A DNA stretch of 64,000 nt from an uncultured Eubacteriales bacterium (lineage in GTDB: Bacteria; Bacillota; Clostridia; Tissierellales; Peptoniphilaceae): positions 1-64,000 of the forward strand of contig UQBO01000007.1 of NCBI GenBank assembly GCA_900539225.1, given 5' to 3'. Positions 16,044 through 25,036 of this stretch are shown here, piece by piece. The notes beneath the pieces are model-generated. The model had not been told where the DNA came from. It ran no database searches and saw only the letters and a list, made by a program, of their open reading frames with translations. The position numbers were made by a program, and so were the translations under genes. Positions within the stretch are counted from its first letter, which is position 1; every line of letters begins with the position of its first letter.

Positions 16044-19000
16044 TTACTTTAATACCTTTGTTACAAGCGGTAAATCATTCGAAATATTCTCTTTGTTCAT
16101 GCCAAGGTACTCGGCTATGGCTTCTCTAACCATAGGTCCAGCGTTTATACCAGTTCCGCCTTGGAATATTAATGCACTCACTGCAATTTCAGGCTTTTCA
16201 TATGGTGCGAAAGCAACAAACCATGCAAATGGATCATATGTTCTTCCTGTATATGGATTAATACCATTTTTTTCTGCTGTACCAGTTTTACATCCAACAT
16301 TTATAGGGAAATCTTTGAAAACAGCTTTCGCCGAGCCAAGTTTACTTACCTTATGCATACCATTTTTAATAACATCTAATTCGCCTTTGCTCTTAAGACC
16401 AATGTCTTCGCCTTGTCTTTCAAATTTATAAATTTCTTCTAAACCGTCATATGATTTTATTGAATCGATTAGGGTTAATTTGTTTCTAAAACCGCCATTG
16501 GCAATAGTGGCAACATAGTTTGACATCTGTATTGGCGTATATGCTGAGTCACCTTGACCGATAGTTACATATAACGTATCGGCAAGATTCCACGTAGCTT
16601 GATTTAGGTAAGTGTATTTGATTATATCAGCTAAGCCCTCACGCTTACCTGGAAGCTTCTTTTCTGTGTCAAGACCTAGCTTGTCAAGTCCATCGATAAC
16701 TTGATTTCTAGTCATATTCGGTCCTTCTTCAAGCCATGATAATATTTCGTTTATAGCCTTGTCCTTAAATACTTCATCATATCTTACATCTTCTTTTACA
16801 TAATTATGAAGATTGTCATTTAAATAGTTTCTTAAGTAGAATCTCATGTTTTGAAGTTTCTTTTCTGGGTTTGGAACTCCGCCTGAGAATTCATTTGGCA
16901 CGTTTATCTCTATACCAGTCTTGTCGTTAAGACCAAATCTCTTCGCCATATCAACTATGTCGTCAATAGATAGCTTTACTTCAAGTTTCTTGCCTAGTCT
17001 TTGGTTTTCGCCCATTGCCAAAGAATAGAAGAAGTAGTTACAAGATACCTTTAAAGCGTCGCTTAAGTTGACTGAGCCATGAGTCCTATGATAGTCTGTC
17101 CATAAAAGACATCTAAACTTTTTAGCGCCAAGCTCTGCGTATCCCATATCAGTTATCCTTGTCTCAGGACTTAAACCTTTTTCAAGAGCCGCAAGTCCTG
17201 TACACATCTTAAATATCGAACCTGGTTGTACGGCAGTTTGTGTTGAAACATTTAGTAGCGGTCTTGCTGCAAGCGAATTTTTGACCTCAGTAGGCTCTAA
17301 GCTGTCCCAATCATTCTTGCTTATACCAGTTGCGAATAAGTTTAGATTGTAGCCTGGGTAGCTTGCCATAGTCAAGACTTCACCCGTGTTTGGATTGTTT
17401 AAAACGATGGAGCCTGAAGTAGTATTATCGTAAGTCCTCTTTCTCTTTCTATCCCACTCCATCTTAAAATCGCCGTACTTACTAGCAAAAGTGCCGCTCT
17501 TTGGTATGGTCTTTATAGTTCTTTCAAGAAGTTTTTCACAGTTCTTTTGTAATTCAGCGTCAATACTTAGGTAGATGGTATTGCCTCTGACAGGTTTTGT
17601 CTCAGAAATAACTCTAGTTTTATTACCGATTCTATCGACTTCTACAACCATCTCCCCATCTTTACCCTTAAGTAGATCTTCATAAGCCTCTTCTATACCA
17701 GTCTTACCAATAATGGAGTCAGGTAAATATTTCTTTTGATTTATATACTTTTCTATCTCAGCATCTGTCGAAATCTTTCCTAGAGAGCCAATAACGTGAC
17801 ACATAACCGAGCCCATAGGATAGTACCTAATTGGCTCTATGGATATGTTTATACCAGTATTTAAATAAAGCTTCTCTTCAATCTTAGCAACTGTTTGTGG
17901 CTTTATACCATAAGCAAAGTTGATTGGCTGATAAGCAAGTTGACCTTGCTTTAAGAATAATTCGTATATACTTAGAAGTGTTTTTGCTTCATAACGGGCA
18001 TAATCTTCATCTATGCTGTATTTTTCCATAGCTTTTTGAAGAGTTTCCTCAGGAGTTTTTTCTTCAAAATCATTCTTAAATTTGAAAATCCTGTCTAGGA
18101 AAGTCCTGTACTGAATTAAGTCAACGTACTCGAAATCACCTGCTATGGATATCCTTGTTTGAATATCGTCCTCTAGCATGCATTTTTGGGCATATGGTCT
18201 AATCTTGTTATTACTGATAAATTGGTCCATAATCTCTTTATTGTCCGCTTCCCTAATTAGCTCATCTATAGCTGGTATCTCAGGATCTAGATTTTGGTCT
18301 TTGTATCTATATAAAACGTCTAATGTGTCTGGATTGATTATAGCTTCGACTTTTGTCTCGATATTTTTTGACCTAATTAAGTCTATAAGTATCTTGCCTG
18401 GTGCTATTACTTCATCATCTTCGTTCTTATAAGCTTTGCCAAGCATATTTTTAAGCGATGTGTTCTTAAATATATTAATAAAGTCTTCCTTAGCACTTGT
18501 ATCGTAAGTAACATAGTCTGGGTACTCTTTCATAAGTGATCTCTTTTGCTCAAGATATGACTCATACAAAGTGTTTACGCAGTCTTTAAGTGCAATCTTT
18601 TCAAGACCATCATTCTTATACTTTTCATAAACTAATTTTCTAATCATAGGATGTGAGAATATCCTATTAAGCACTGTGTCATCACTAACTATAATCTCAG
18701 TAACTAGAGCTCTTGGACTTAAGTCTTCATTAAAATCATTCTTTTGCTTAAAGTCTAAGAACTTGTCATTAGCAACGAATTCATACCTTTCTCCAGTGTT
18801 TTTATACTCAACTGGAAAGTCAACAAACTTTGATTTTATCGCATAAAGTGCTCTGTTTGCTAGCCTTACAACATATTCCTTATCTTCGTTTTTAAATGTC
18901 ATAGACATATCAAGACAGCTGTCTAAAACTTCTTTATTCTTCATAAAATCAATGACCGTTTTAAGAGGCGACTTATCTGTGCTTATGTAATCAGCCTCAT

Positions 19001-19373
19001 CTTTATAAGCAAAGTAGTTAAAGTCTATCGGGAAGTCATTTTGATAGATAACGCCGTCCTCTTCAAGGCTTGTAGCAAGCTCAAGAAGTGCCTTGTTCCT
19101 ATCTTCTGCCTCTAAGTTTAGCATATCGTCCTTATAAATTTGCACAGTAAAAGAAGGAAGATTGCCAGCTACTAACCTTCCATACCTGTCTCTAATCTCG
19201 CCTCTTGGAGCTGTAACAGTTATTGTTCTAATTTTAGAATTGTCCGAGATATATCTGTAGTGGTCACCTTCGATTAAGGTCAAGTGAGCTAGCTTAAGCA
19301 CTAATATGCTCAAAACGACGATAACAACTAGATTTATAAATGTATATCTCTTATTCTTCTCAATATTATTCAT
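16044..19373 (-). CDS. mrdA: Penicillin-binding protein 2 (elongation-type transpeptidase), unusually long
   Basis: This class B PBP cross-links peptidoglycan outside the membrane. It has one N-terminal membrane span (about residues 10-30), the pedestal start VTAPRGEIRDRYGRLVA at about 50-66, and a C-terminal transpeptidase domain with all three active motifs: SIFK with S719 and K722, SCN at 777-779 and KTG from K1029. At 1109 residues it is some 400 longer than ordinary PBP2. The excess lies between about residue 80 and the conserved GIKPQTVAKIEE near 489 and is rich in Asp, Glu and Lys. The gene follows mreC and mreD, which fits a role in side-wall synthesis. The reading frame is intact. 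Confidence 0.9.
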   Translation of the reverse strand: MNNIEKNKRYTFINLVVIVVLSILVLKLAHLTLIEGDHYRYISDNSKIRTITVTAPRGEIRDRYGRLVAGNLPSFTVQIYKDDMLNLEAEDRNKALLELATSLEEDGVIYQNDFPIDFNYFAYKDEADYISTDKSPLKTVIDFMKNKEVLDSCLDMSMTFKNEDKEYVVRLANRALYAIKSKFVDFPVEYKNTGERYEFVANDKFLDFKQKNDFNEDLSPRALVTEIIVSDDTVLNRIFSHPMIRKLVYEKYKNDGLEKIALKDCVNTLYESYLEQKRSLMKEYPDYVTYDTSAKEDFINIFKNTSLKNMLGKAYKNEDDEVIAPGKILIDLIRSKNIETKVEAIINPDTLDVLYRYKDQNLDPEIPAIDELIREADNKEIMDQFISNNKIRPYAQKCMLEDDIQTRISIAGDFEYVDLIQYRTFLDRIFKFKNDFEEKTPEETLQKAMEKYSIDEDYARYEAKTLLSIYELFLKQGQLAYQPINFAYGIKPQTVAKIEEKLYLNTGINISIEPIRYYPMGSVMCHVIGSLGKISTDAEIEKYINQKKYLPDSIIGKTGIEEAYEDLLKGKDGEMVVEVDRIGNKTRVISETKPVRGNTIYLSIDAELQKNCEKLLERTIKTIPKSGTFASKYGDFKMEWDRKRKRTYDNTTSGSIVLNNPNTGEVLTMASYPGYNLNLFATGISKNDWDSLEPTEVKNSLAARPLLNVSTQTAVQPGSIFKMCTGLAALEKGLSPETRITDMGYAELGAKKFRCLLWTDYHRTHGSVNLSDALKVSCNYFFYSLAMGENQRLGKKLEVKLSIDDIVDMAKRFGLNDKTGIEINVPNEFSGGVPNPEKKLQNMRFYLRNYLNDNLHNYVKEDVRYDEVFKDKAINEILSWLEEGPNMTRNQVIDGLDKLGLDTEKKLPGKREGLADIIKYTYLNQATWNLADTLYVTIGQGDSAYTPIQMSNYVATIANGGFRNKLTLIDSIKSYDGLEEIYKFERQGEDIGLKSKGELDVIKNGMHKVSKLGSAKAVFKDFPINVGCKTGTAEKNGINPYTGRTYDPFAWFVAFAPYEKPEIAVSALIFQGGTGINAGPMVREAIAEYLGMNKENISNDLPLVTKVLK

Positions 19374-19381
19374 GAAATCAC

Positions 19382-19873
19382 CTAGATATCATAGTTCTTA
19401 TACCTGAATATCCTCTTTGATATTAGATATGAAAGTACCCCATATATAGCTACGAATACTATCTTTATAGAGAAAATGTTTCTCGCAAGCTGCGCAATAA
19501 CTACATTTACTCTCATAAAGCTTAAAAGTAGATATGTAGCAAGCACATAGAATATATAAACTACTATATTAATTAAAGCTATGCTTAATAAATTCTCCAT
19601 GTTAATGTTGTCTCTGATGAAATATATCATTAGATAGATTATTGTAAATAAAAATAAATTTACAAACAATACTTCATGTGCAAGTAAATCATTTAGAGTG
19701 GCTACTAGCACAGTCCAAACTAAGCCTTCTCTCTCTTTTGCAAGTAAGGCAAGTGAAACAATTATACACAGCGTTAAGTTAAAGACAAAGTTGGGCGGCA
19801 AGAAATTTGGCAAAATCGCTGCTTTTAATATATAGTTTATAAATAAAAAAATTAAAAACGCTAATATTTTCAT
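19382..19873 (-). CDS. mreD: Rod shape-determining membrane protein MreD
   Basis: The 163-residue, highly hydrophobic protein has about five membrane spans and the family-like feature of very few charged residues outside short loops (for example AKEREG and ISKRIF). MreD links MreC and PBP2 in the elongasome. Assignment depends mainly on position: it sits 4 bp after mreC and 8 bp before the PBP2 gene, the usual mreC-mreD-pbp order. Sequence conservation of MreD is low, so context carries much of the weight. Confidence 0.88.
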   Translation of the reverse strand: MKILAFLIFLFINYILKAAILPNFLPPNFVFNLTLCIIVSLALLAKEREGLVWTVLVATLNDLLAHEVLFVNLFLFTIIYLMIYFIRDNINMENLLSIALINIVVYIFYVLATYLLLSFMRVNVVIAQLARNIFSIKIVFVAIYGVLSYLISKRIFRYKNYDI

Positions 19874-19877
19874 CTCG

Positions 19878-20711
19878 CTACCTTTTTATTATAAATACAT
19901 TGGAAACGTCTTTTATATCTACTGCCGCTTTTATTTTGATAATCTTCTTAAGATTGGATTCATCATTAACTACTTCAACTACTTCACCAAGGTAGATGTT
20001 TGCTGGATACTCATCAGATGAGCTAGAAGTGATAAGCTTATCGCCAACAAGGACGTCGGCGTTTGAGTCAAACATGTAACCTTCGATAGTAGAGTCAAAA
20101 GTGCCGCCCATAACGCCTGACTCATTGTTTCTAAGTATATTAAAACTTACTTTAAACTTATCGTCGTTAAGCGAAATAACTCTGGATGAGTCCTTTGATG
20201 CGTCTGTAACCTTACCTAATAGGCCTTCTATATATACATTGTTTTGTATCTCAGAAGCGCCTATAACTATGTCACCATCTTTAATACCGTCTTTTGTTCC
20301 CTTGTTAATGGTAAACCTCTTATACCATTCATCAGGATCCATAGACGCTATCTTGGCCTTTGTTAAATCGTATTTTGTATTTTGTAGTAAATTGTATTCT
20401 TTTTTAAGATAAGATGACTTCATAATAACTGTTTCGAGCTCTCTGTTCTTGTCTTCAAGCACAGTTACTTTATCTTCAAGCTCTTTGATTTTGCTACTCG
20501 TATCATCTTTTGAAAATAAATTTTTAAAACCATTAGAAATTCTGTTTGCTCCATCGTAGAAGAAAGCCGATACCTTACTCATAATATCGCTAGGAGCAGA
20601 CTCAAGACTATTAAGCCCTTTCTTTTTATTGTTAAGGCTAATAATCAAGACTATGGCTAATAATAAAATTAAAATTGTGAAAAATACTTTATGTTTTTTA
20701 ATAAAATTCAT
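19878..20711 (-). CDS. mreC: Cell shape-determining protein MreC
   Basis: MreC is a membrane-anchored scaffold that activates PBP2. I choose the ATG at 20711 (277 residues), preceded by GGAGTGA, which overlaps the radC stop. An extension to 20762 would read through radC sequence. One N-terminal span (about residues 8-27) is followed by a coiled coil (KIKELEDKVTVLEDKNRELE, about 70-100). A beta-rich C-terminal region follows, with the GDIVIG, GLLGKVTDASKDSSRV and GVMGGTF patterns of MreC. mreB, which usually lies between radC and mreC, is absent here. Confidence 0.94.
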   Translation of the reverse strand: MNFIKKHKVFFTILILLLAIVLIISLNNKKKGLNSLESAPSDIMSKVSAFFYDGANRISNGFKNLFSKDDTSSKIKELEDKVTVLEDKNRELETVIMKSSYLKKEYNLLQNTKYDLTKAKIASMDPDEWYKRFTINKGTKDGIKDGDIVIGASEIQNNVYIEGLLGKVTDASKDSSRVISLNDDKFKVSFNILRNNESGVMGGTFDSTIEGYMFDSNADVLVGDKLITSSSSDEYPANIYLGEVVEVVNDESNLKKIIKIKAAVDIKDVSNVFIIKR

Positions 20712-20715
20712 TCTA

Positions 20716-21417
20716 TCACTCCATGAGATTGTGTTCTTTAAAACTAAAGAATGTATCTCCAATAATTAAATGATCTAAAATAGATATACCAATAATTTTC
20801 GAGCACTCTACGAGTCTATCAGTTAATAATTTATCCTCATTAGATGGGCTCGAGTCACCACTTGGGTGGTTATGAATAAGTATGCAGCTGCTTGCGTTGC
20901 ACTTAACAAGGTCTCTGAATACGTCTCTCGGATGCACTTGCGTTGAGTTCACAGTGCCTTTAGAGACTTCGATTATCTTAATAAGTTTAAGTTTTGTATC
21001 AAGTGCAAGTACTATAAACTTTTCTTGAGGCTCGTTCATAAACTCATTTCTATAGGCTTTGTAAACCTTTTTTGGATCGTTTAAGCTTTCTGCTTCATAT
21101 AGACTAGATGGTCCTGTAAGTCTCCTTGCTAATTCAAGTGCGGCAATTATTTGACACGCCTTTGCCTTTCCAATGCCATTAACCTCAGTAAGGTCCTCTA
21201 CCTTTAGTGAAGCGTAGCCATTTAAGTTATTAAATCTTTTTAAAATTTCTTTAGATAAATCAATTGCGCTAAAGTTTGTTGTGCCAGTACCTATGATTAT
21301 AGCAAGGATCTCAGCTAGTTCAAGTGCTTCTCTTCCGCGGCTAATAAGCTTTTCTCTTGGCCTTTCGTCAAGCTTTATGTCTTGCATCATTAATTTTTTC
21401 TCTTCAAAATCATTCAT
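20716..21417 (-). CDS. radC: RadC family JAB/MPN domain protein
   Basis: The 233-residue protein has an N-terminal helix-hairpin-helix DNA-binding region (GIGKAKA at 81-87). A C-terminal JAB1/MPN domain carries the metal motif HNHPSGDSSPS, with H182, H184 and D188 probably as ligands. The name comes from an old repair phenotype; the true biochemical role is unsettled. The neighbourhood radC-mreC-mreD is conserved in Bacillota. The start at 21417 overlaps the upstream gene by 8 bp; a second ATG pair 9 codons in, after GAAGAG, is also possible. Confidence 0.95.
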   Translation of the reverse strand: MNDFEEKKLMMQDIKLDERPREKLISRGREALELAEILAIIIGTGTTNFSAIDLSKEILKRFNNLNGYASLKVEDLTEVNGIGKAKACQIIAALELARRLTGPSSLYEAESLNDPKKVYKAYRNEFMNEPQEKFIVLALDTKLKLIKIIEVSKGTVNSTQVHPRDVFRDLVKCNASSCILIHNHPSGDSSPSNEDKLLTDRLVECSKIIGISILDHLIIGDTFFSFKEHNLME

Positions 21418-21925
21418 TTATAAACCCTCTGATATTCTTAAATCTATTGATAAAAAGTTCTGCAATTTTAGCTATAAGTATGGATGTAAATGTGCCAATA
21501 ATCACAAGTATTGGCAGGTATCCGAAGATAACCTTATTTGATAATAATATCGATGCGCATAATATTTGACCAAAATTGTGAAAGAATGCGCCGACTGCAC
21601 TTACGCCATATATGCTAAAGTACTTATCGAAGTAGCGCTTAAATATATACATAAAGATTACGCTAAGTAAGCCCCCAGTCATTGACATCAAAAATGCTAT
21701 GATGTTACCAAATTGAAGAAATACTAATAAATTCTTTATAATGATAATAAATACAGCGTACTTAAATGAGTAGAGATTCAAAACTGCCAAAACTGCGATA
21801 TTTGCAAGACCTATTCTAAGTCCTGGTATACTAAACGAAAGTGGTATGAAGTTTTCTATGATGCTTAAAACAACTGCAAATACAGTGAATAAAGCGATGT
21901 ATACAAAATCTTTAGTCTTCATCAT
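21410..21925 (-). CDS. Gx transporter family protein
   Basis: The 171-residue membrane protein has about five spans. It carries the N-terminal pattern of the family once annotated as heptaprenyl diphosphate synthase component I: IENFIPLSFSIPGLRIGLAN, then GAFFHNFGQI. The substrate is unknown, but S-component-like folds suggest a small-molecule transporter. It is commonly found beside a NusG domain II protein and Rnf or FMN-related genes, which is the arrangement here. Overlaps of 4 bp upstream and 8 bp downstream indicate one operon. Function in prenyl synthesis is unlikely, as no catalytic DDxxD motif is present. Confidence 0.85.
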   Translation of the reverse strand: MMKTKDFVYIALFTVFAVVLSIIENFIPLSFSIPGLRIGLANIAVLAVLNLYSFKYAVFIIIIKNLLVFLQFGNIIAFLMSMTGGLLSVIFMYIFKRYFDKYFSIYGVSAVGAFFHNFGQILCASILLSNKVIFGYLPILVIIGTFTSILIAKIAELFINRFKNIRGFINE

Positions 21926-22305
21926 TTAATCACTGCATCCATTTCGTCATCATCTTTATAATCAGTTTTTGATCTTATCTCAATAATCATCCTATTTGGT
22001 ATACAAACTATACTTTGATTAGTGCTATGTATCTTTCCTTGCAAAACGTCTAGCTTGTTTGGGCAGTCCGCCTCTAAAACTCTTACGTAGTCTTTAGCTA
22101 CTTCAATCTTGTTAAAGCCGTACTTAGTTTTTAATGGATATGTATATGTCTCGTCTTTAAATTCTAATCTCTTATAGTCTTTGCCATCAACTGAGATGGC
22201 GATGTATGTATCATTTGTATTAGGCGCGAAAAATTTATCTTTAATGATAAAGATAAATGAAAATAATATTAAAGATATTATTAAAACGACGTCTAATTTT
22301 TTCAT
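21922..22305 (-). CDS. NusG domain II-containing membrane-anchored protein
   Basis: The 127-residue protein has one N-terminal hydrophobic anchor (about residues 5-22) and a small extracytoplasmic beta domain. The pattern KVRVLEADCPNKLDV-like (here YVRVLEADCPNKLD) followed by VCIPNRMIIEI is typical of the NusG domain II family. This family is unrelated in function to the transcription factor NusG itself. It sits directly after the rnf genes and before a Gx transporter, a frequent combination. An extracellular role linked to redox or flavin biology is suspected for the combination but is not shown by the sequence. AAGAAGG precedes the ATG. Confidence 0.85.
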   Translation of the reverse strand: MKKLDVVLIISLILFSFIFIIKDKFFAPNTNDTYIAISVDGKDYKRLEFKDETYTYPLKTKYGFNKIEVAKDYVRVLEADCPNKLDVLQGKIHSTNQSIVCIPNRMIIEIRSKTDYKDDDEMDAVIK

Positions 22306-22327
22306 ATAATAACCTTCTTATTTATCG

Positions 22328-22360
22328 TTTTAAGGGTATGGCTCTACCATACCCTTAAAA
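22328..22360. repeat. Perfect 14-bp inverted repeat after rnfB
   Basis: TTTTAAGGGTATGG (22328-22341) and its exact complement (22347-22360) flank a 5-nt loop, 12 bp after the rnfB stop. Neither strand has a T-run after the stem, so it may stabilise or process the rnf message rather than act as a normal terminator. Confidence 0.75.
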
Positions 22361-22371
22361 GATAATATTGA

Positions 22372-23280
22372 TTAATTTTCTTCTTTGCTAACAGTTTCAG
22401 CCGCCTTTGCTTCTTCCTTTGCAGGCGCTTCTACTTTTGGAGCCTCTGCCTTAGATGATTCAACCTTTGGAGCTGCTGGCTTTGGTTTTAAGTTCTCAGC
22501 ATGAATTGCCTTTGTAGGACATTTTTGTGCACATATAGTACAGTTGATACATCCTTCGTAAACAATGTGAGCTAAGTTATTTTCAAAAGCTATAGTATCC
22601 TTTGGACAGTTCTTAACGCATATCTTACAGCCTATACAACCTACGCTGCATGTTTCTTTAACTTTCTTGCCCATATTAGTGTTTTTACACTTAACAAATA
22701 CCTTGCTCTTGTATGGAACCATCTCGATAATTTTCTTTGGACATACGCCAACACATATCTTACAAGCCTTACATTTATCCTTTAGAACAAATGCAACACC
22801 ATTTCTCATCTCTATAGCATCGAATGGACATGCCTTAACACAAGATGCACAACCAACGCAGCCGAACTCACATGACTTTGGTCCGCCTGATATTTGTGAT
22901 GCAAATGAACAGCTTTCTATGCCCTTATAATCGTATTTAATTTTTGTTTTATCGCAATCACCTTGGCATAATACACATGCTACCATCTTTTCAGTGCTGC
23001 CAGCGTCTACACCAAGTATTTCAGCTATCTTATTTGCGCATGTTGCTCCACCTACTGGACATGCAGTAACTGGTGCATCGCCCTTTGCAATCGCATTAGC
23101 GCAGCCTTCACATCCTGGAAAACCACAAGCACCGCAGTTAGCTCCTGGTAGTGCAGATAAAACTTTATCCACTGTTGGATCAAGTTTTACTTCAAATACT
23201 TTTGAAGCTATAGATAATAAAACCGCAAATATTAAGCCTATGATACCACAGACTGCTATAGGTATTAAATATACTTCCAT
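22372..23280 (-). CDS. rnfB: Rnf complex ferredoxin subunit RnfB
   Basis: RnfB is the iron-sulfur subunit that brings ferredoxin electrons into the membrane complex. It has one N-terminal span. C49, C52, C57 and C74 belong to the 4Fe-4S domain that starts GANCGACGFPGC. Four CxxCxxCxxxCP clusters follow, at about residues 141-151, 170-180, 215-225 and 234-244, giving about five clusters in all, more than the E. coli homologue. The last 38 residues are a low-complexity Ala/Pro/Lys/Glu tail of unknown role. The gene closes the rnfCDGEAB operon. Confidence 0.95.
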   Translation of the reverse strand: MEVYLIPIAVCGIIGLIFAVLLSIASKVFEVKLDPTVDKVLSALPGANCGACGFPGCEGCANAIAKGDAPVTACPVGGATCANKIAEILGVDAGSTEKMVACVLCQGDCDKTKIKYDYKGIESCSFASQISGGPKSCEFGCVGCASCVKACPFDAIEMRNGVAFVLKDKCKACKICVGVCPKKIIEMVPYKSKVFVKCKNTNMGKKVKETCSVGCIGCKICVKNCPKDTIAFENNLAHIVYEGCINCTICAQKCPTKAIHAENLKPKPAAPKVESSKAEAPKVEAPAKEEAKAAETVSKEEN

Positions 23281-23290
23281 ATTCTACCTC

Positions 23291-23866
23291 CTATACTAGT
23301 CCTGAGAAGCCCATAAACGCGATAGACATAAGTCCAGCTGCGATTAGTGCAAGAGGCATTCCCTTAAGTGGTTCAGGTACATCAACAAGTTCTAGCTTTT
23401 CTCTTAGTGAAGAAAGTAGTATTAGTGCTAAGCCAAAACCAAGTGATGCGCCTATAGCGTTTGTAATTACTTCAAATATGTTGTATTCACTTTGAATGTT
23501 AAGTATAGCAACACCAAGTACCATACAGTTTGTTGTGATTAATGGTAAGAATACACCCATAGCTCCGTAAAGTGCTGGTGATATCTTCTTAATAACCATT
23601 TCAACAAATTGTACTAAGGATGCTATGATAAGTATAAATACAATTGTTTGTAAATATCCTAAGTTAAATGGGTTAAGTAGTAGTATTTGTACATAGTAAG
23701 TTATGATTGAAGCAAGTGTAACAACGAATGTTACTGCCACGCTCATACCTGTAGCTGTCTCTACCTTACTTGAAACACCAAGGAACGGACAAATTCCTAA
23801 GAATTGAGCGAAAACGTAGTTGTTTACAAAAATTGTAGAAATCAAGATCTTAAATATTGTTCCCAT
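23291..23866 (-). CDS. rnfA: Rnf complex membrane subunit RnfA
   Basis: The 191-residue hydrophobic protein has six predicted spans, and the start region ISTIFVNNYVFAQFLGICPFLGVSSK is strongly conserved in RnfA/NqrE. The half-buried cysteine in GICPFLG helps hold an iron-sulfur centre between RnfA and RnfE in the related NQR and Rnf structures. The partner gene rnfE ends immediately upstream with no gap. Sequence and operon order are diagnostic. Confidence 0.96.
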   Translation of the reverse strand: MGTIFKILISTIFVNNYVFAQFLGICPFLGVSSKVETATGMSVAVTFVVTLASIITYYVQILLLNPFNLGYLQTIVFILIIASLVQFVEMVIKKISPALYGAMGVFLPLITTNCMVLGVAILNIQSEYNIFEVITNAIGASLGFGLALILLSSLREKLELVDVPEPLKGMPLALIAAGLMSIAFMGFSGLV

Positions 23867-24463
23867 CTAGTTTTCCTCCTTCTTTTTGTTCTTTAATAAG
23901 TAAATGTTAAAGATGGCTACGAATATACCTAGAACAATGAATGCTCCTGGAGGAAGTACGAATAAACTAGCTCCTTGGAAGATTTGTTTGCCCCAGATTG
24001 ATCCAGCGCCAATTAATTCTCTAACAAAACCTAACGCGCATATTGCGATAGCATATCCTAGGCCAGATGCTAAACCATCTATTATAGAGTAGAAAACATT
24101 GTTTTTTGATGCAAAGCTTTCAGCTCTTGCAAGTATCATACAGTTAACTACTATAAGTGGAATGAATAAGCCTAGTTGCTTATACATATCTGGTAAATAT
24201 GCGTGTAATACTAAGTCTATGATAGTAACGAATGTTGCTATGATAACTATATATATAGGTATTCTTATCTTTGAAGGAATGATCTTTCTTAATAAAGAAA
24301 TGAAAAAGTTTGAAAGGATTGTAACTATCATTACAGCAACTGCCATTGTAACTGAGTTTTTAAGAGTACTAGAGATGGCAAGTACTGAGCATAGACCAAC
24401 TAATTGTGACAATATTGGGTTGCCGTCAACCATACCGTCTTTAAATATTTTTGATATCTTCAT
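23867..24463 (-). CDS. rnfE: Rnf complex membrane subunit RnfE
   Basis: The 198-residue six-span protein is paralogous to RnfA and inserted in opposite orientation in known structures. Family features are GMVDGNPILSQLVGLCSVLAIS near the start and NCMILARAESFASKN in the middle. The cysteine in GLCSVLA is the probable iron-sulfur ligand shared with RnfA. It lies directly upstream of rnfA and 9 bp after rnfG. Confidence 0.96.
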   Translation of the reverse strand: MKISKIFKDGMVDGNPILSQLVGLCSVLAISSTLKNSVTMAVAVMIVTILSNFFISLLRKIIPSKIRIPIYIVIIATFVTIIDLVLHAYLPDMYKQLGLFIPLIVVNCMILARAESFASKNNVFYSIIDGLASGLGYAIAICALGFVRELIGAGSIWGKQIFQGASLFVLPPGAFIVLGIFVAIFNIYLLKNKKKEEN

Positions 24464-24472
24464 CTCGCACCT

Positions 24473-25036
24473 CTACTTTATCTTACTTAATGCGTCAATT
24501 GCTTGATTAACAGCTTCTACAGTTGCTCTTGAGGAGATAGTTGAGCCTGATATAGCTTGTATTTCTTCTCCAGAAGCAGTCTTTGATAAAACTAGTTCTT
24601 TGCTTGCATCTTTACCACCAAATTGATCTTTGAACTCATCATTTTCGATTCTATCACCAAGTGATGGTGTCTCTTTGTGTGATAAAACAAGTATTTTAGT
24701 AATCTTATCTTCTGCAACGCCTGTTAATATAACAACGTCTCCGCCATAACCTGATCCAGAAGTTTTGAATGTGTATCCTATAACTGAACCATCTTTTTTC
24801 GCTTCGTATATATCTTGAATCTTTTTGTTTTCACTCTTTAAGCTTTCAAGTTTTGCTGCATCAAGCTGATCAAAGCTATCAGCATCTGGAATTAATTCTT
24901 TGAAAGCAGCTTGAGTTTCTTCATATTCCCTTTGGTCTATGATAGGCTTAGTCAAGCTGTTTGTGTAAGATAAAACTCCGCCAGAGAAAGCTGCAATGAT
25001 GAATAATATTAAACCAAGTTTTAATGTTTCTTTCAT
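24473..25036 (-). CDS. rnfG: Rnf complex flavoprotein subunit RnfG
   Basis: RnfG is anchored by one N-terminal span and carries a covalently bound FMN on the extracytoplasmic side. In the 187-residue product the flavin attachment motif reads SGST at 163-166, with T166 the expected site, followed by ISSRATVEAVN. The FMN-binding region also shows SLGDRIENDEFKDQF. The flavin transferase ApbE that this modification requires is not encoded in the window. The gene overlaps rnfD by 4 bp. Confidence 0.95.
   Translation of the reverse strand: MKETLKLGLILFIIAAFSGGVLSYTNSLTKPIIDQREYEETQAAFKELIPDADSFDQLDAAKLESLKSENKKIQDIYEAKKDGSVIGYTFKTSGSGYGGDVVILTGVAEDKITKILVLSHKETPSLGDRIENDEFKDQFGGKDASKELVLSKTASGEEIQAISGSTISSRATVEAVNQAIDALSKIK

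Noticed and set aside
20716..21417. radC as a sign of a mobile element
   Set aside because: RadC-like genes occur on islands, but here the radC-mreC-mreD order is the chromosomal one and no integrase or phage gene is near.
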